Shown here: positions 35,006-46,987 of the stretch, in pieces | How positions within the stretch are numbered: the stretch's first letter is position 1 | How the letters are laid out: the number at the start of each line of letters is the position of its first letter | Assembly (NCBI RefSeq): GCF_038396675.1 | Contig: NC_088926.1 | Coordinates: forward strand, 28,736,001 to 28,800,000 | Source: Hydra vulgaris | Lineage: Eukaryota; Cnidaria; Hydrozoa; Anthoathecata; Hydridae | Direction: 5' to 3' | DNA length: 64,000 nt | Notes under the pieces: generated by a model | Told to the model about the DNA's origin: nothing | Databases searched by the model: none | The model's input: the letters and a program-made list of their open reading frames with translations, nothing else | Program-made: the position numbers and the translations under genes

Positions 35006-36213
35006 CAGGGCCGTACTAAAGGTGGAGCCGGGCCGCGAGCACCAGACGCCAAACTTAGGAGGGCGCAAAATTTCCAAAAAATAAATAAATAAAAAAGTTA
35101 TAAGAAGAAAATGAAATTTTATGGCGTCTCGTTGATAAAAAAAACTAATTAAAATTGCGAAAACTGGATTAGCTCACTGGAATCAACCGCTCATTTACTG
35201 CTCTTTAATTAATTTAATTTTTTTAGTTGGCGCTCTTTAACAATAACGCACTGAATATGTTTTTATAAAATGATCTTCTTTTAATGAAGAATATTTAATA
35301 CCAGTTTTTTTTTTTTTTATAACTTCGAGACTATGTAAACAGTTCCATCATCAGAAAATAGCGTTAAAGTATTTTAATAATGTAAAAATATTTAAAAAAG
35401 AGGTCCATGACATGTTTTTTAGAAAAGTTTATCCCCATGATTATGTTTTATAGAAAAGTTCAAACCGTTTTTTTTTTTAACTTTTCTTTAAGTTCTTTAT
35501 CAAGATGGAAAAAAACTGAAAATATTGACATTCTTGTTCAAGGGAAACAGTGACATAAAGTGGTCTGACAAAAAAGAAGAAATCAAACCATTGCACAGAC
35601 AAATCAAAGATATTCTTCAAGTTTCCGAATCCATTATCTACAATCCATGACAAATGCTGTCACAGTTTGTAATTATAACTTAAGAGATGTTAGAGTGATC
35701 AACTTCGTCATAGATGCTATAGAAACAGCCAACCAGAATAAATTAAGGTGGTTTTGCAATAAAAAAGCAGCGCAAACTAGGCAATCGCTATTCGCATTTC
35801 CCTCACCATACTAGACAAAGTTGCTATGTGTGAAAGAAGTTTTCGTAAATCGAGACTCATAAAAAACTACACGAGTTTAACTCTGAGTCAAGAATGTTTG
35901 TCTTGTCTGGTTTCAGTTTTAATCAAACATGAAGTCGTCAATACCATTGAGTTTTGCTGATATAACTTGGGAAATTTGCTTCAAATTATAAAGGACAAAA
36001 TCACTAATGATGTCATCAAAATCAGTTAAAAAGCCAGAAAACTGAACCTTGTTTTTGTGAACTGAAGTTTGTGCAATAATCATGACAAATTGTACTTTAC
36101 ACTTGATGTGATAAATTTTGTGATCGATATTCTTTTTAATTTTACCTTTTTTGTTGGAGGGGGTGGGTAAGGCGCTTTTCGGAAGCGCAAAGTTGGCTCG
36201 GTATGACTCTAGT
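35006..36213 (+). mobile_element. Internally deleted hAT (ZMYM-like) element, right arm copy
   Basis: Mirror of 422-1630. CAGGGCCGTACT starts at 35006 and the GCGCAAAGTTGGCTCGG end is near 36185-36213. The dimerisation-domain piece MCERSF lies near 35825. The GC-rich terminus differs by several bases from the left arm (GCGAGCACCAGACGCC against GCGGCCCCAGACGCC). Confidence 0.72.
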
Positions 36214-36631
36214 TGGCAATTTTCTTTTATGTCTTGTCTCGAAAAACATTTTAAGTTGTTCAACGAAAGATGGAAAAGAATCTTCTAAAGTTGTTGGTAG
36301 TCTTAACAAAAATGATTATAACAATACTACAGAATTATTTCAAGATGATCTTATCATCTATGGATGCTGAAATAAATCTATGAATGCTGAAATAAATCTA
36401 AAAATGATAGAGATCAGTATATCAATCTTTAATGAAGAACTTCTTATGAGAAGAGTTAAATGAAATGTGGAAAATAATTTAATTTTTTATTGATCACGAT
36501 AAAAACAAATCAACTGTGACTAAACTTGAATCACCTCAAATTCCAAATCGCATTTTATGTAACAATTATACACTGTAAAAAATCTGCGTTGTATTTAGAC
36601 TTTTTCCGTAGCTATGTTACGGAAAAAAACC
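36214..36631. other. Outer end of right arm
   Basis: Mirror of 1-421. Pairing with base 1 ends at 36631 only because the window ends there. Confidence 0.5.
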
Positions 36632-38868
36632 GTTTTCAATAAATTACGGTCTTTTACCTATACTTTTGAGACTTTTAAAATAATCACATCATTTTTTATG
36701 ATTTTGTCCGTATTTATGATAGGAGAAGTTCCGTTACTTTGCATTACAGACTTTAACCGCTCATTTTAGTATAATTTAGTATAGTCTATAATTTACAGAG
36801 CGCCATACTTCTTATATTTCTTTTTCGCGAGGAGAAATTATATACGTATATAATTTCAAGTTAGAGATTTTGATATATATAGTTTTACTGGAACTAAAGT
36901 GCTATATGTTGTTAATGAAGTGCATTCGCAAAAAATTCTCATTATTTTAGATAAAGGATGATGTTATAAATAGATATAGATATTTATTAGACTAAGACTA
37001 GCAGAAAGCAACCCGTAAATCGGGTTATGGTCGATCTGTTACAAAATTAATTTATAGTGACCGTTTTCCACAATTTAAAGTTGCGAACCCTTAACTAATA
37101 CCCTTTTAGAAAAATGCCTTTAAATTGAAAAAATAAAACAAATTGTCATTTAAAATAAATTATACAATATTCGTATGACTTTAAAAAAATACATATTTCA
37201 GCTAGGAGATGTTTCAAAAAATAATTTCTTAGCAAATAATAATAAAAAAAACATAAAAAACTTGCAATTCTAATGATTCCAAAATATTTATAGCAAAATC
37301 ATGCAATTAACAGCGCTAAAGACAAAAAGTCAAATTGAGATAAAACAAATTGTATATATGGCAAAATAATTTGTCATGGCTATTAGTGAAGGATTAAAAG
37401 CAGTGATTTTTAATAATAAAATTACCTATTTATCATTTTTAACAATAGACACCAACGTGAAGGTAAGCCAAATGTCTATCAACTCAAAATATAACAAAAA
37501 AACAACATCACAGCAACAACACTCAACAATAGCACACACCATAAGTTAATATAGTATGCATATAACATAACTTAAGTAACATAACATTCATATATAACAG
37601 AACATAAGTAACAACATTACGCAAAATTTTATTAAAATACATTATTATGTACTTTATGAATAATTAATAATAAAGGCTTGAAAACACCTAGACCTAAAGC
37701 AGTAACAGTTTGACACTAAACACTGTCGCGTAACCCTCTGTTATAAGTGTCTTGGCTGGCAAGGTTGACAAACCTTACTCAACACGTTTATTAAGTCACA
37801 ACACTTTGAAAAGATGGAAACAACATAATATAAACATATGCACCAACTATAAACACAATATATATTTAACCTTATATACATATTTAAAAACATTTGTAAA
37901 ACAATTATATAACACATATTAACACATACACAAACAATAAAAAAACACTTTACATTATTATAAATAATAAAAACACATTGATAAAAACACATTGATAAAA
38001 CAACTATAAAGCACATATTACCACATACACATACTTATCAAAAAAGCATATATACAAACAATAAACATGTGCAAAACAAAAATTTTAAAGATGATGCAAG
38101 AAAATTTAAAAAGTTTCAAAGTAAACAAAATATATATATATACAAATAATACTCTTTATCTTCATTTTTTTTTTCTTCATAAGAACTGTAATCCTCATAA
38201 CAAAATTCAACCTTTATATACAATAACATGTGACATGTCATGCCAGTGTTCGCACAAAATTATAATTTATTTTTCTAAATTTTCTAAAAAAGAACAAAAA
38301 TAGTTAATAGTATCACAAAAATTTCAAAGTAGTAATAACCAATTTTATGGAAATAACATTAGTATAACTTTTTTGTTGCATAAAAAATAATTAGGCTTCA
38401 TCCATACCCCTATTCCCCTATTTTCCTTCTAAAAAATCAAAACAAAACTGCTAAAAAAAAATGAAGTTAAAAGAAAAACTAAAAAAAACAAAATATAAAC
38501 GATTTAAAAAACTAAAAGGAGTGATCGTTTCTACTTTATATCTAATAAAAATGTTATATATAATTATTTTCTATACTTTCTTCAATTATAATATGATCTT
38601 AACGAAGATTATTTATCTTAATATGATTCTTTATGTAATATTTCTAAAGTAATAAATAATAATTAAATTCCAAAAGGTAAAAAGTTTTAACTCGCTTAAG
38701 ATATTCTCCAATGATCGCGTGCATTTTAAGAACACGCTCTTTCAAAGCCTAGTAACTAATGAAACGACGTTAAACGTTACTGTAGCAGTTATATTATAGA
38801 TAAGTACTTCTAAAAATTAGTTTCCTATATTATATAGGATTTATATGCTATGAAAACCACTTCTTATG
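36632..38868. other. AT-rich non-repeated stretch
   Basis: No gene recognised. Around 37890-38040 a roughly 95-bp unit with CACATATTA and CACATACAC words is imperfectly duplicated. Short frames here are low-complexity. Confidence 0.45.
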
Positions 38869-38931
38869 TTCATATTATTTAGTGTTACGTTTTTATAGTA
38901 TATAAAAGAACCACTAAACAATATGAACTCG
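38869..38931. repeat. Short inverted repeat
   Basis: GTTCATATTATTTAGTG pairs with CACTAAACAATATGAAC (one mismatch) across about 28 nt. Possibly a MITE remnant. Confidence 0.6.
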
Positions 38932-39089
38932 GGGCACAACAGAAGTAATCGGTCAACACAACCGTGGAATTTTTCTGAACTTGATTGATCTGATAAGTCA
39001 TTATTATCCTTTAGTGGCTAAAAAAACTGTATCAGTTAAAGCAATGAAAACCGTCCTAATTTTTTCCTCAAATTTAAAATGAGCTAATT

Positions 39090-39740
39090 GAGTTATTGAG
39101 TTGGCAGGAAACTAAAAATGTTCTCAAACAACAAAGAAACTAAATGCTACTTTTTTTGTTTGACTGCACTACAGATGCCTCCCTCAAGAAGCAGATAACA
39201 CGAATAATAAGGTATGCCTACATCAATTATGTAACCTGTACAACTCAGAAAAGGTTTGTGAACTTCATTAAGTCTCACAAAAATCAGAGAAAATTTTGAA
39301 ACAGAGACCAATGAAAAATTAGAGAAAGATGTCTAAAGATTTACGACAATTTAGCCAATAAATCTGGAAAGTCAATGGCGTCCAAGCTCATATCCGTTCC
39401 CTTTGTGATTGAATAAGATTTGTACCATGTGCCGCTCACATATCGAATTTTGTTGGTGTCCGTGCTGGTGATATTTTCCCATGATAACATTTTTTGGAAA
39501 AGTTCAAATCATTTTTTTTTTTGCCTAACTTTTTTTCAAGCTCTACATCAAGATGGAAAAAACTGAAAATATTAACATCTCTAAATCAGAGCAGTGTCAC
39601 AAGGTGGTCTGCAAAAAAAGAACCAATCAAACCATTGCACAGTGGGCCAGAGATGAGCAAAACCCTTCGAACCCAACTTTTATATTGGAGTAAAATCTTC
39701 TTGTAAATGTAATCTAGAGATTCCCAGCATTCTAAAACTG
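39090..39740 (+). pseudogene. hAT (ZMYM/DUF4371-like) transposase relic
   Basis: Plus-strand pieces in shifting frames give FVCLTALQMPPSRSR-type remnants, then VNGVQAHIR, CAAHISNFVGV and, from 39494, FSSSTSRWKKLK...SVTRWSAKKEPIKPLH. These match the middle of the hAT transposases related to ZMYM-type proteins: the GVQA.I, C..H.LNLV and FSSS..RW...TRW motifs. There are many stops. Neither the N-terminal zinc finger nor the C-terminal dimerisation domain is here. It is related to, but distinct from, the hAT relics at the palindrome ends and at 60.3 kb. Confidence 0.7.
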
Positions 39741-40111
39741 ATATAACTTTTTCCCTACTGTGATTTTTAAGCTCAGTATATCAACTTTACCACAAAAATG
39801 GCAATATTTTGTTTTTCAAATATTAATGAAAATGTAAAAGTTAATAGAAAAATGAAATATGAGGCCAGCAAGGCCATTTCACAACATTTTAATTTCTTAA
39901 GGGTTTTTATTAGCCAATTGACATTATATATTAAAATAAAAAGAAGAAATATAAAATTTTTTATTTTATGCTTGCTATTTTTCAAAGTGTTTTTAAATAA
40001 AACCACATTAAAATGAGCAACATTTTTTATACTTATTACACAGGCAGAAAAAAAGTCGCAAAAATTTTCTACTTTAAATTACACTCTCATTATTGCCTTT
40101 TTATTATAAAT
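39741..40111. other. AT-rich gap before the DDE-type element
   Basis: No gene recognised; frames on both strands are short and lysine/phenylalanine-rich. Confidence 0.4.
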
Positions 40112-40853
40112 GGGCAATTCCACATCAAATCACCCAGTCCATTGAACCATGTGTCTTCCTTTTGTGTTATATTTTGACACATTATTCCTAATTATAAAAA
40201 AATATTGCATGCAAAATTTCGGGCTACAAAAAAGTTTAGCGGTTTACAAGATATTGCAATTTTAATACTGACCTGGTTTCCCAAAATGACCCGGTTTTCA
40301 TAACACTCTGAAAAAACATTTTCCTTAAAATAATAAGAAATAAAAATGGCAAAAACATGAAATTGAACATATATAATGTTTTTTTGATGCTGAATTCAAT
40401 AAATGTACTTAAAATGCTCAAATAGAAAAAAGAACATGCATAAAAATTAATAAAACAACTAGTTTCTATAAACCAACTTTGGGGCCCAATATCTTATTAT
40501 TTATTTATTTTTATTTTATATTTTAGGTGCCCCAAGAAGTCCTAACGGTCTTGTCACAGAGCACCGCGGAAATGCATTTAACCAGGAAGTTCACGCCTCC
40601 TTCCTAACCGTGACGCGAAAATATGTCCAGAGGTCGTTTCGAACCTCGATCTCCTGCTTCTAAAGCAAGCGTTCTAACCACTGCGCCACGGCCGCACGAT
40701 CTCAATATCACAATATCTCAAAACACCACCATCAAAAAATTTTTTTTTTTGCTGTTAATATTTTCAGCTGTTTATAATCTTACTAGGCACAAAAAATATA
40801 ACTGGAAAAACAACAAAAAACATACGGAACTTTAATTTCAAAGATGTCTTCTT
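40112..40853 (+). repeat. Left terminal inverted repeat (interrupted by SINE)
   Basis: Pairs with 43786-44305. Pairing resumes exactly after the SINE: ATATCTCAAAACACC on the left matches GGTGTTTTGAGATAT on the right. Confidence 0.8.
40495..40700 (-). mobile_element. tRNA-derived SINE inserted in the transposon repeat
   Basis: On the minus strand it starts GTGCGGCCGTGGCGCAGTGG (tRNA A box), with a well preserved B box GAGGTTCGAAAC, a GCTCTGTGACAAGACCGT body shared with the palindrome SINE, and an AAATAAAAATAAATAAATAA tail. The 8-bp word CAATATCT occurs at 40487-40494 and 40711-40718 and is single in the partner repeat, so it is the target duplication. The head is closer to a real tRNA than that of the older SINE at 13263. 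Confidence 0.88.
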
Positions 40854-40981
40854 TTTTAAGAAACTCCCAAAAAATATTTGTAAATAAAATAAAGTTAATC
40901 GTAATTTTAAAAGTTACTTAAATATACAAGATTTGTAAAGGTATCAAAGATGAAAGTTATTTTGACTGTGTTTGTAATAGT

Positions 40982-43087
40982 TTAAAATATTGCTCCCATT
41001 TTTACTTGTACTTCCTCTATTTCAGCATTTTCAAACACATAGTTTCTACCAGAACTAGAGCAAGCTTGTGAAACAGATAGTTTTTTCAATATGTTGGTGT
41101 TTGGAATAAAACACTAGTCGTCTCTTTCAGGCCAGTTAAAACAGATTGATGGACCATTTGGATGAAGAAACTTAATTTTAGCATCAATTTCTTCTAAGTT
41201 GGTTTTAGTTACAATGCCGATCCACCACTTATCATCACAGACTACAGCGACATAACAACCTAAAGTGACAGTATCAAGTTGAGATATGTCTTGTTTCTTT
41301 TTAAGATTGTGGATTATTGTATAATTAGTGTCTGTACTACACCTCTTTGCCCCAACCTTGTTATCTCCAAAGATGTATAAACTGATGAAAGCTACCAGGT
41401 ACCAGGTAGAGTTGTTACACCAGTGTGCCTTTTCTTTTTGCTCTTAGCACGTTGCAATTGTAAGTCCAATCCCTTTATGTAAAATGAAGTTAACAACTTT
41501 GATTTTATCAATACAAAATTCATACATAGCTTCTGATGTGAGAATTTGGTTTCTGTACGGTCGTTTTAAACTTTCTTGTGCTGTTAATCTTTTTACAGTA
41601 CCACCAATCCCATCGCATGGTGACTTTCCGTGGGACGTGGCAAAAAAGTTCCATTCAGTTTTAAGGCAAAATTCGCTATCTAGTTGACATAGATTGTAAA
41701 AGCTTTTACAATTTTTGTACTGTCCTGCGCAACCATCAGTGAATAAATGTAATTTGGACAGATTGGAAAATTTTATTTTTAATATTGGTATGATTAGTTG
41801 GAATATTTTGTACACATAAGTTACATCATGTAGAATGTCATCTGATATAAAACAGTAAGAAATATGTTTCAGTTCACCTCTATCATCTTTATAGTATATT
41901 ACTAATGGATGTAAAGAACATTGTTGGGTGTTCCAATGATTGCTCTGTATTTCATCTTGGACAACAAAAGCATAATTTTCAGCAAAGTCGCCAATAATGA
42001 TAATGTTTGATTGATCCATATATTGTTTCAGTTGGTTAAGGTACTGTGATTGAGAGTGAGCAATAAAAGAATGAGCTTGTAGCTTTTCAAAACAAGATGC
42101 TAATAGTTCAACAAACGTTGAACATCAGCTGTTAGAACTTAATAGTGTTGCACAGGTCAGTCGTTTGCCATTGCTTGTAGTGCTATATCCCAAAATCATC
42201 TTCGTCTCTCCAAAAATCTCATACAAATATTTGGTGAGGGGTTCTTTACCAGGACAATCATCAAACTGTGCATGCATGCATTCTTTGTTTTCTACTGAGA
42301 AAACGGTTTTTGAAAGTAAGTCCTTATACTTTAGTCCAATATTTAAAGCATCTACTAGCAATATGGCATTTTGGTGATAACAACAAACACAAACAGAATG
42401 TGTACCACTTGCACCTGGCAAAATGCACCACTTTGGTCTAAGTGAAGCAAATTTTGAGTGACTTATTTGTATTTCTGGATTGTTTTCTTTGTATAATAAA
42501 TATAGTTCCTTTAAATTACACAAAAGCAGTTTTTTTTGTTTATGGACGTTCTTTTGAATGCTAACATAATCTTTTTTTCCAGGCGTAGTTCTACATAAAT
42601 CACTTGAATCATAAAAAAGTTTAACAGAATCTTCTATTTCTTTTTGTAAGATTTTCCCTTTTTATACAAAGGTGAGATAGCCAACAATCCTTTTTTATTA
42701 AAAAGTTTCTAGCCTTTGCTTAGTATTCTGTAACTGCAAAGTTATTTTGTACTTCTAATATTGACCAACTTTGGGGGTGCCAGTGTTAAAGTTGAACATA
42801 CATTTTGTCAGAACATAGAATTTTTTCTTTATCAAGCTCATAATTTCATCAAAGTTTTCAGCCTTCTTTTTAATTTCATTTGGTTCATAACACAGTTTTG
42901 AGGGAACATTGAATTGACTTTCAGTTTTTCTAGTAAGTTTACTTACATGTTTTTCACATAATGTTGTTAAGTTTGATAGTTCAATGTTACAGCGTAATGA
43001 TATAGCTATTTTTTCTCGTTGCTTAAAGTTCCAATAACATCTTGTTGGCCTTTGCATGCATTTGATGTCATTAACCAAATAGAACAC
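40982..43087 (-). pseudogene. Transposase-like protein of the 4.2-kb element
   Basis: Frames 43087-42755, 42523-42125 and 42019-41444, plus an unlabelled tail to 40982, form one decayed protein of about 650-700 residues. Features in order: a basic N-terminal part with CEKHVSKLTRKTE; RPKWCILPGASGTHSVCVCC with YHQN (likely zinc-binding); MHAQFDDCPGKEPL; an Asp-rich core with IIIIGDFAENYAF, HPLVIYYKDD, LFTDGCAGQYKNCKSF and ATSHGKSPCDGIGGTVKRL; and a C-terminal module with WWIGIV and HPNGPSICFNWPERDD. The spaced Asp residues (GDF, TDG, CDG) look like a DDD/E catalytic triad. I do not recognise the superfamily. At least two frameshifts and one stop (after ERDD) break it. Confidence 0.7.
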
Positions 43088-43639
43088 ATCTTTATAATAA
43101 ACTACTTTGTATAAATGTATTTCTTAAAAAAAAGAGAATTCTCCTACTTAATTAAAAGAATTCTCATACTTAAATAAAAGAATTATACTACTTAATTTTT
43201 AGTAAAAAAAAAATTTAATATATAAATAATCAAAACTTTTCAGAATCCCACTGTTGTATAATTTTTTAGACTGATAGATATTGTTAATTTTCTTTATAGA
43301 TATATTTATATATATATACAATTTATATATATCAAATTGTTAATTTGTTAAAATTTAAATAAAATTTACGAATGCTGTTTTTTAACTGAACTTTTTATAA
43401 ACTAGTTATTATTAACTTTTACAAAAGTTGTCAAAATTTTAAAAACAAATGCACATCCATATCACACTAATTCAATTTTTATATAAAACAAAACAGGATG
43501 TTTTTTTCAGTTGTTAAGTTCAAACAACTAAGTTATCATATAATTAAGACTTCCTTAAATATAACAAAATTGTTTTGTTTTTTTTAAGGAGTCTTTTAAC
43601 TAAATATAATATTTTACAGAATTCTATTTGAAAGTCTTG

Positions 43640-44280
43640 TCAGACCTCTCAACATTTTTAGCTAAAATTTTATATGTTAACTTTTCTTTTAAGATGCAAC
43701 AGCCAAAGAGGTTTTTAAAAAATTTGAAGACCCATGGTTCAAAATTTTCTAAATTGTTTTTTAAAAAAGCTTATTGAAAATTTGATACATCTTTGAAATT
43801 AAATTTCCGTATGTTTCAGTCGTTTTTCCAGTTAGATTTTTTGTGCCTAGTAAGATTATAAACAGCTGAAAAATATTAACAGCAAAAAAAATTTTTTTTT
43901 AATGGGGTGTTTTGAGATATTTGGCCCCAAAGTTGTTTTATAGAAACTAGTTGTTTTATTAATTTTTAAGCATGTTCCTTTTATATTTTAGCATTTTAGA
44001 ATTGCGTTTTTATTGAATTCAGCATCAAAAAAACATTATATTTGTTTATTTTCATGTATGCCATTTTTATTTCTTATTATTTTAAGAAAAATGTTTTTTC
44101 AGAGTGTTATGAAAACCGGGTCATTTTCAGGAAACCAGGTCAGTATTAAAATTGCAGTATCTTGTCAACCTCTCAACATTTTTAGCTAAAATTTTATATG
44201 TTAACTTTTCTTTTTAAACCAAGCGCCCAAAGAGGTTTTTAAAAAATTTGAAGACCCATGGTTCAAAATTTTCTAAATTT
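43640..44280. repeat. Direct duplication of a 120-bp segment
   Basis: CCTCTCAACATTTTTAGCTA to GGTTCAAAATTTTCTAAATT occurs at about 43646-43757 and 44169-44280, nearly identical. The inner copy is outside the symmetric repeat, so it was added to this side only. Confidence 0.85.
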
Positions 44281-44305
44281 TGGGTAATTTAATGCGGAAA
44301 TACCC
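43786..44305 (-). repeat. Right terminal inverted repeat
   Basis: Partner of 40112-40853. It contains GAAACCAGGTCAGTATTAAA, the complement of the left repeat around 40260. Confidence 0.8.
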
Positions 44306-44456
44306 AAATGATATCCTATCGTAGATTTTGCTTTAAAAACAAAGAAGGCGCATAAAAAACAGTTTTAATCATTTAAATTTTATTTAATACTTTTAATAGC
44401 ACTTTTAATGTTCTTTGTGAAAATTTATGGAACATTTTCTAAAAAGAGTAGGGAAC

Positions 44457-44857
44457 AAATAAGGATTTGGAGGCTGGGAAAAAGTAAACTCAAAAACTTG
44501 ATCCTCCTTTACCCCTAACATGAGGGCAACAAGTTGATAAAATATTTTTTGTACTTTTTTTAACTTTCAGCTTTATAGTATTATCTCTCAGTGTTCAAAA
44601 ATTATGACCACATAAAATTTGTAAGCCCCTCAAATTGAGGGGGCTTAAACTTTATATGGTCATAATTTTTGAACACTGAGAGATAATACTTTGAAACTTA
44701 AAGTTTATTGATGAATATAAGTCTAGCTGAAAATAGTACAAAAAATATTTTATCAAATTGATGCCTTTACGCTCGGATTGAGTAGAGGGAGGGGATGGAG
44801 TTGTGTTGAGGTTGACAAAATTTTGGGGCTTATTAGTTCCCAGCCTCAAATCATCGC
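44457..44857. mobile_element. Fold-back (MITE-like) element of about 400 bp
   Basis: The two halves pair around 44637. The inner arms (TATTATCTCTCAGTGTTCAA with its complement) are nearly perfect for about 45 bp. The outer arms pair imperfectly to GGATTTGGAGGCTGGGA / TCCCAGCCTCAAATC. No coding sequence. Confidence 0.8.
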
Positions 44858-45663
44858 AATTTTTTGCAAAGCATCGTTATTTTACAAAAGTATAAACCTT
44901 ACGAACGTTTGGAGTTTGCTTCATGTCTAAAAGTTTGCTCAAATACCAAAAAATGCTGAATATTTTTATTATTTTCATTTATGTATACAAATATATTATT
45001 ATTTGTATTTATGCAAGCAAAAAGTTTTTATTTATGTAAAAAAAAGAATTTAGTTTAGTAAGAAATTAGTTTGTTTTTCGAGGAAAAAAGTTTTTTAATT
45101 TCTCGTTGTGTTGAAAGCCAGAAAAACTAAATCATTTAGTACTTTTAGTTTTAATGTCGACTAAATAACTTTTCTAAAATGCCGTTTTCATCTAGAAAAT
45201 TATACTTTAAATATGTCAAATATGTTTTGTTCTTTAAATAACACCCATAAAATTGAAAAAGAGTCATTTAATTGTGGAAAATAGTCATTTTATACACCCT
45301 AATATTAATGTTTTATACACCCTAATTTAATGTTTTATACACCCTAATATTAATGTTTTAGACTAAAACAACAGAGAAGCACTTCACAATGAAATTTTCC
45401 AGGCCTCAACAAATTATGATCTAATGATGAAAATGCTTTGCAGCTAACAACATCACTAAGGTGTCCGGAATAAGGAGGAGTCAGGGAAAAGTAAAAGACT
45501 CAGACCAACCAGAGGAGGCGAAGGGGCTCTTGATGTACTAATGTGTGATCTATGTCAGCGCCTATAATCTAGGTACGTGCGTACATGGGTTTTTACAGCA
45601 CCGATTTTAAAGACAAAAACTGTGACCTTTTTTTTACAGCGTACTCGAAGTTGGTGTGGGAAG
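44858..45663. other. Non-coding stretch with a small tandem repeat
   Basis: At 45291-45360 a 23-26-bp unit (TTTTATACACCCTAATATTA) is repeated three times. Elsewhere AT-rich, with a GA-rich patch near 45470-45530. No gene. Confidence 0.5.
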
Positions 45664-45840
45664 TAGGGCTGTAATTCCTGGTTCCTGTTCGTGAATGGCT
45701 CGGTGATCGGCTCGACAAGCGCTCGTTCATGTTCGGCTCTAATGGATAACGAGCCGGGCTTGAACAAAAAATTAGGCTCGTTTATTAAACAAGCGAGCTT
45801 GAACATCATTGGCTCGTTCATATAGGCTCGAATAAAGCTC

Positions 45841-45906
<66 letters not shown>

Positions 45907-46431
45907 CCAATGCAATGAGACCAAGACTTACATTTGTGAAAAGGTAATTTGAACTATTAGAGTGCAGTGTTTAATAGGAATTATTATGCTTGTGAGAGTT
46001 TACATTATGTTTGAACTTTGAACATTAAGTTTATACATTGAACTATTAGTTTTAACTTTTATTTTGAACTATTAGATTTGTGGGATCTTATTTCATTATG
46101 TTGTTTATTTGCATGTTTAATAGACTGTAGGATTGTTTATGTTGTTTGTTGATTCGGACTTGCATTATTTACAGGCGAGCCTTTAACGAACAATTTTTTT
46201 TACTAAACGAGCTTTAAACTAACAGGTAATTATTTCGAGTTTTAAACCAGTCGAGCTCGAGCAACATGTAAAACAAGCAAGTTTACAAACAATACTAATC
46301 CCTAACGGGCCGAGCTCGTTCAAAGAATCTCATCTTGAACAACCTCGGCCCGAGCCTGAACACTTCTAAATGTGAACAAGCAAGCCGAGCCCTGGCAAGC
46401 TTGGGCATTTTCGGCTCGATTTACAGGTCTA
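45664..46431. mobile_element. hAT-like nonautonomous element rich in GAGCTCG/GGCTCG words
   Basis: The left end TAGGGCTGTAATTC and right end (complement) TAGACCTGTAAATC form short inverted repeats. Both subterminal regions (45690-45840 and 46190-46420) carry many copies of GGCTCG, GAGCTCG and GAGCTTGAAC on both strands, the dense subterminal motif typical of some hAT families. The middle has a 59-bp (TA)n tract (45844-45902) and no coding potential. Flanks GTGGGAAG / GTATTAAG match at 5 of 8 bases, a possible eroded 8-bp target duplication. Confidence 0.62.
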
Positions 46432-46752
46432 GTATTAAGGATGTATTTATTTGTCTTTTTTTTTAGAATTTTATATCAGCTTAGACTTTATTATAAAAGT
46501 AGAATTTTTTGTGTTGAATAAATCATGGTTTTTTTTACGTGTAATAAGTTTTTTAGTTTTTTTATTGTTATTTAAAATTTCGCTCCTGTTCTTGAACTGC
46601 ATTCGATATTGAAAGCATGTTGGTACATAATTGAAATTTCTCAGTCAACTGTATAGGTCTATATGCCTGGCAAATTTCATTAAAAAATATTCCTGACCAC
46701 ATACCCTATTGTTCCGCGCAGTGGAGGTATGTATTTCCACTTTCGTTACATA

Positions 46753-46985
46753 AGGTCGGGTCAATAAAAACAAGCAATTGTATTTACTCAGTAGTTGGTT
46801 AGCTTTACATGAACAAAAATTGTAGCGATTTTTTAAGTTTAATTCACGTAAAGCTGAGCAAATACTTGAATAATTTGCTCAACTTTACGTAAATAAAAGT
46901 TTATGAAAAATTAATTAAGTTTTTATTCACGTAAAATTGATCAATTACTAAGTAAAAGCAATTGCTTTTTTTAATTCACCCGGCC
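46753..46985. mobile_element. 233-bp MITE with TA target duplication
   Basis: Ends AGGTCGGGTCAATAAAAA and (complement) GGCCGGGTGAATTAAAAA, each flanked by TA, as in Tc1/mariner-type nonautonomous elements. The inverted repeats run about 65 bp. The centre has a second hairpin with TTTACGT words. Confidence 0.72.
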
Positions 46986-46987
46986 TA

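Larger units (their letters stand above)
40112..44305 (-). mobile_element. DNA transposon with about 520-bp terminal inverted repeats, superfamily unknown
   Basis: The left end starts GGGCAATTCCACATCAAATC and the right end is GGGTATTTCCGCATTAAATT on the other strand. The inverted repeats extend to about 40853 and 43786 and include long matched segments such as GACCTGGTTTCC with its partner GGAAACCAGGTC. A SINE interrupts the left repeat. The interior holds one transposase-like pseudogene on the minus strand. Possible short target duplication AAAT flanks the ends. The long repeats have a partial internal duplication (43640-43760 resembles 44162-44280). Confidence 0.75.

Noticed and set aside
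37890-38040. Possible CRISPR-like or satellite array
   Set aside because: Only two imperfect units of about 95 bp with no regular spacers; an animal genome context makes CRISPR implausible.
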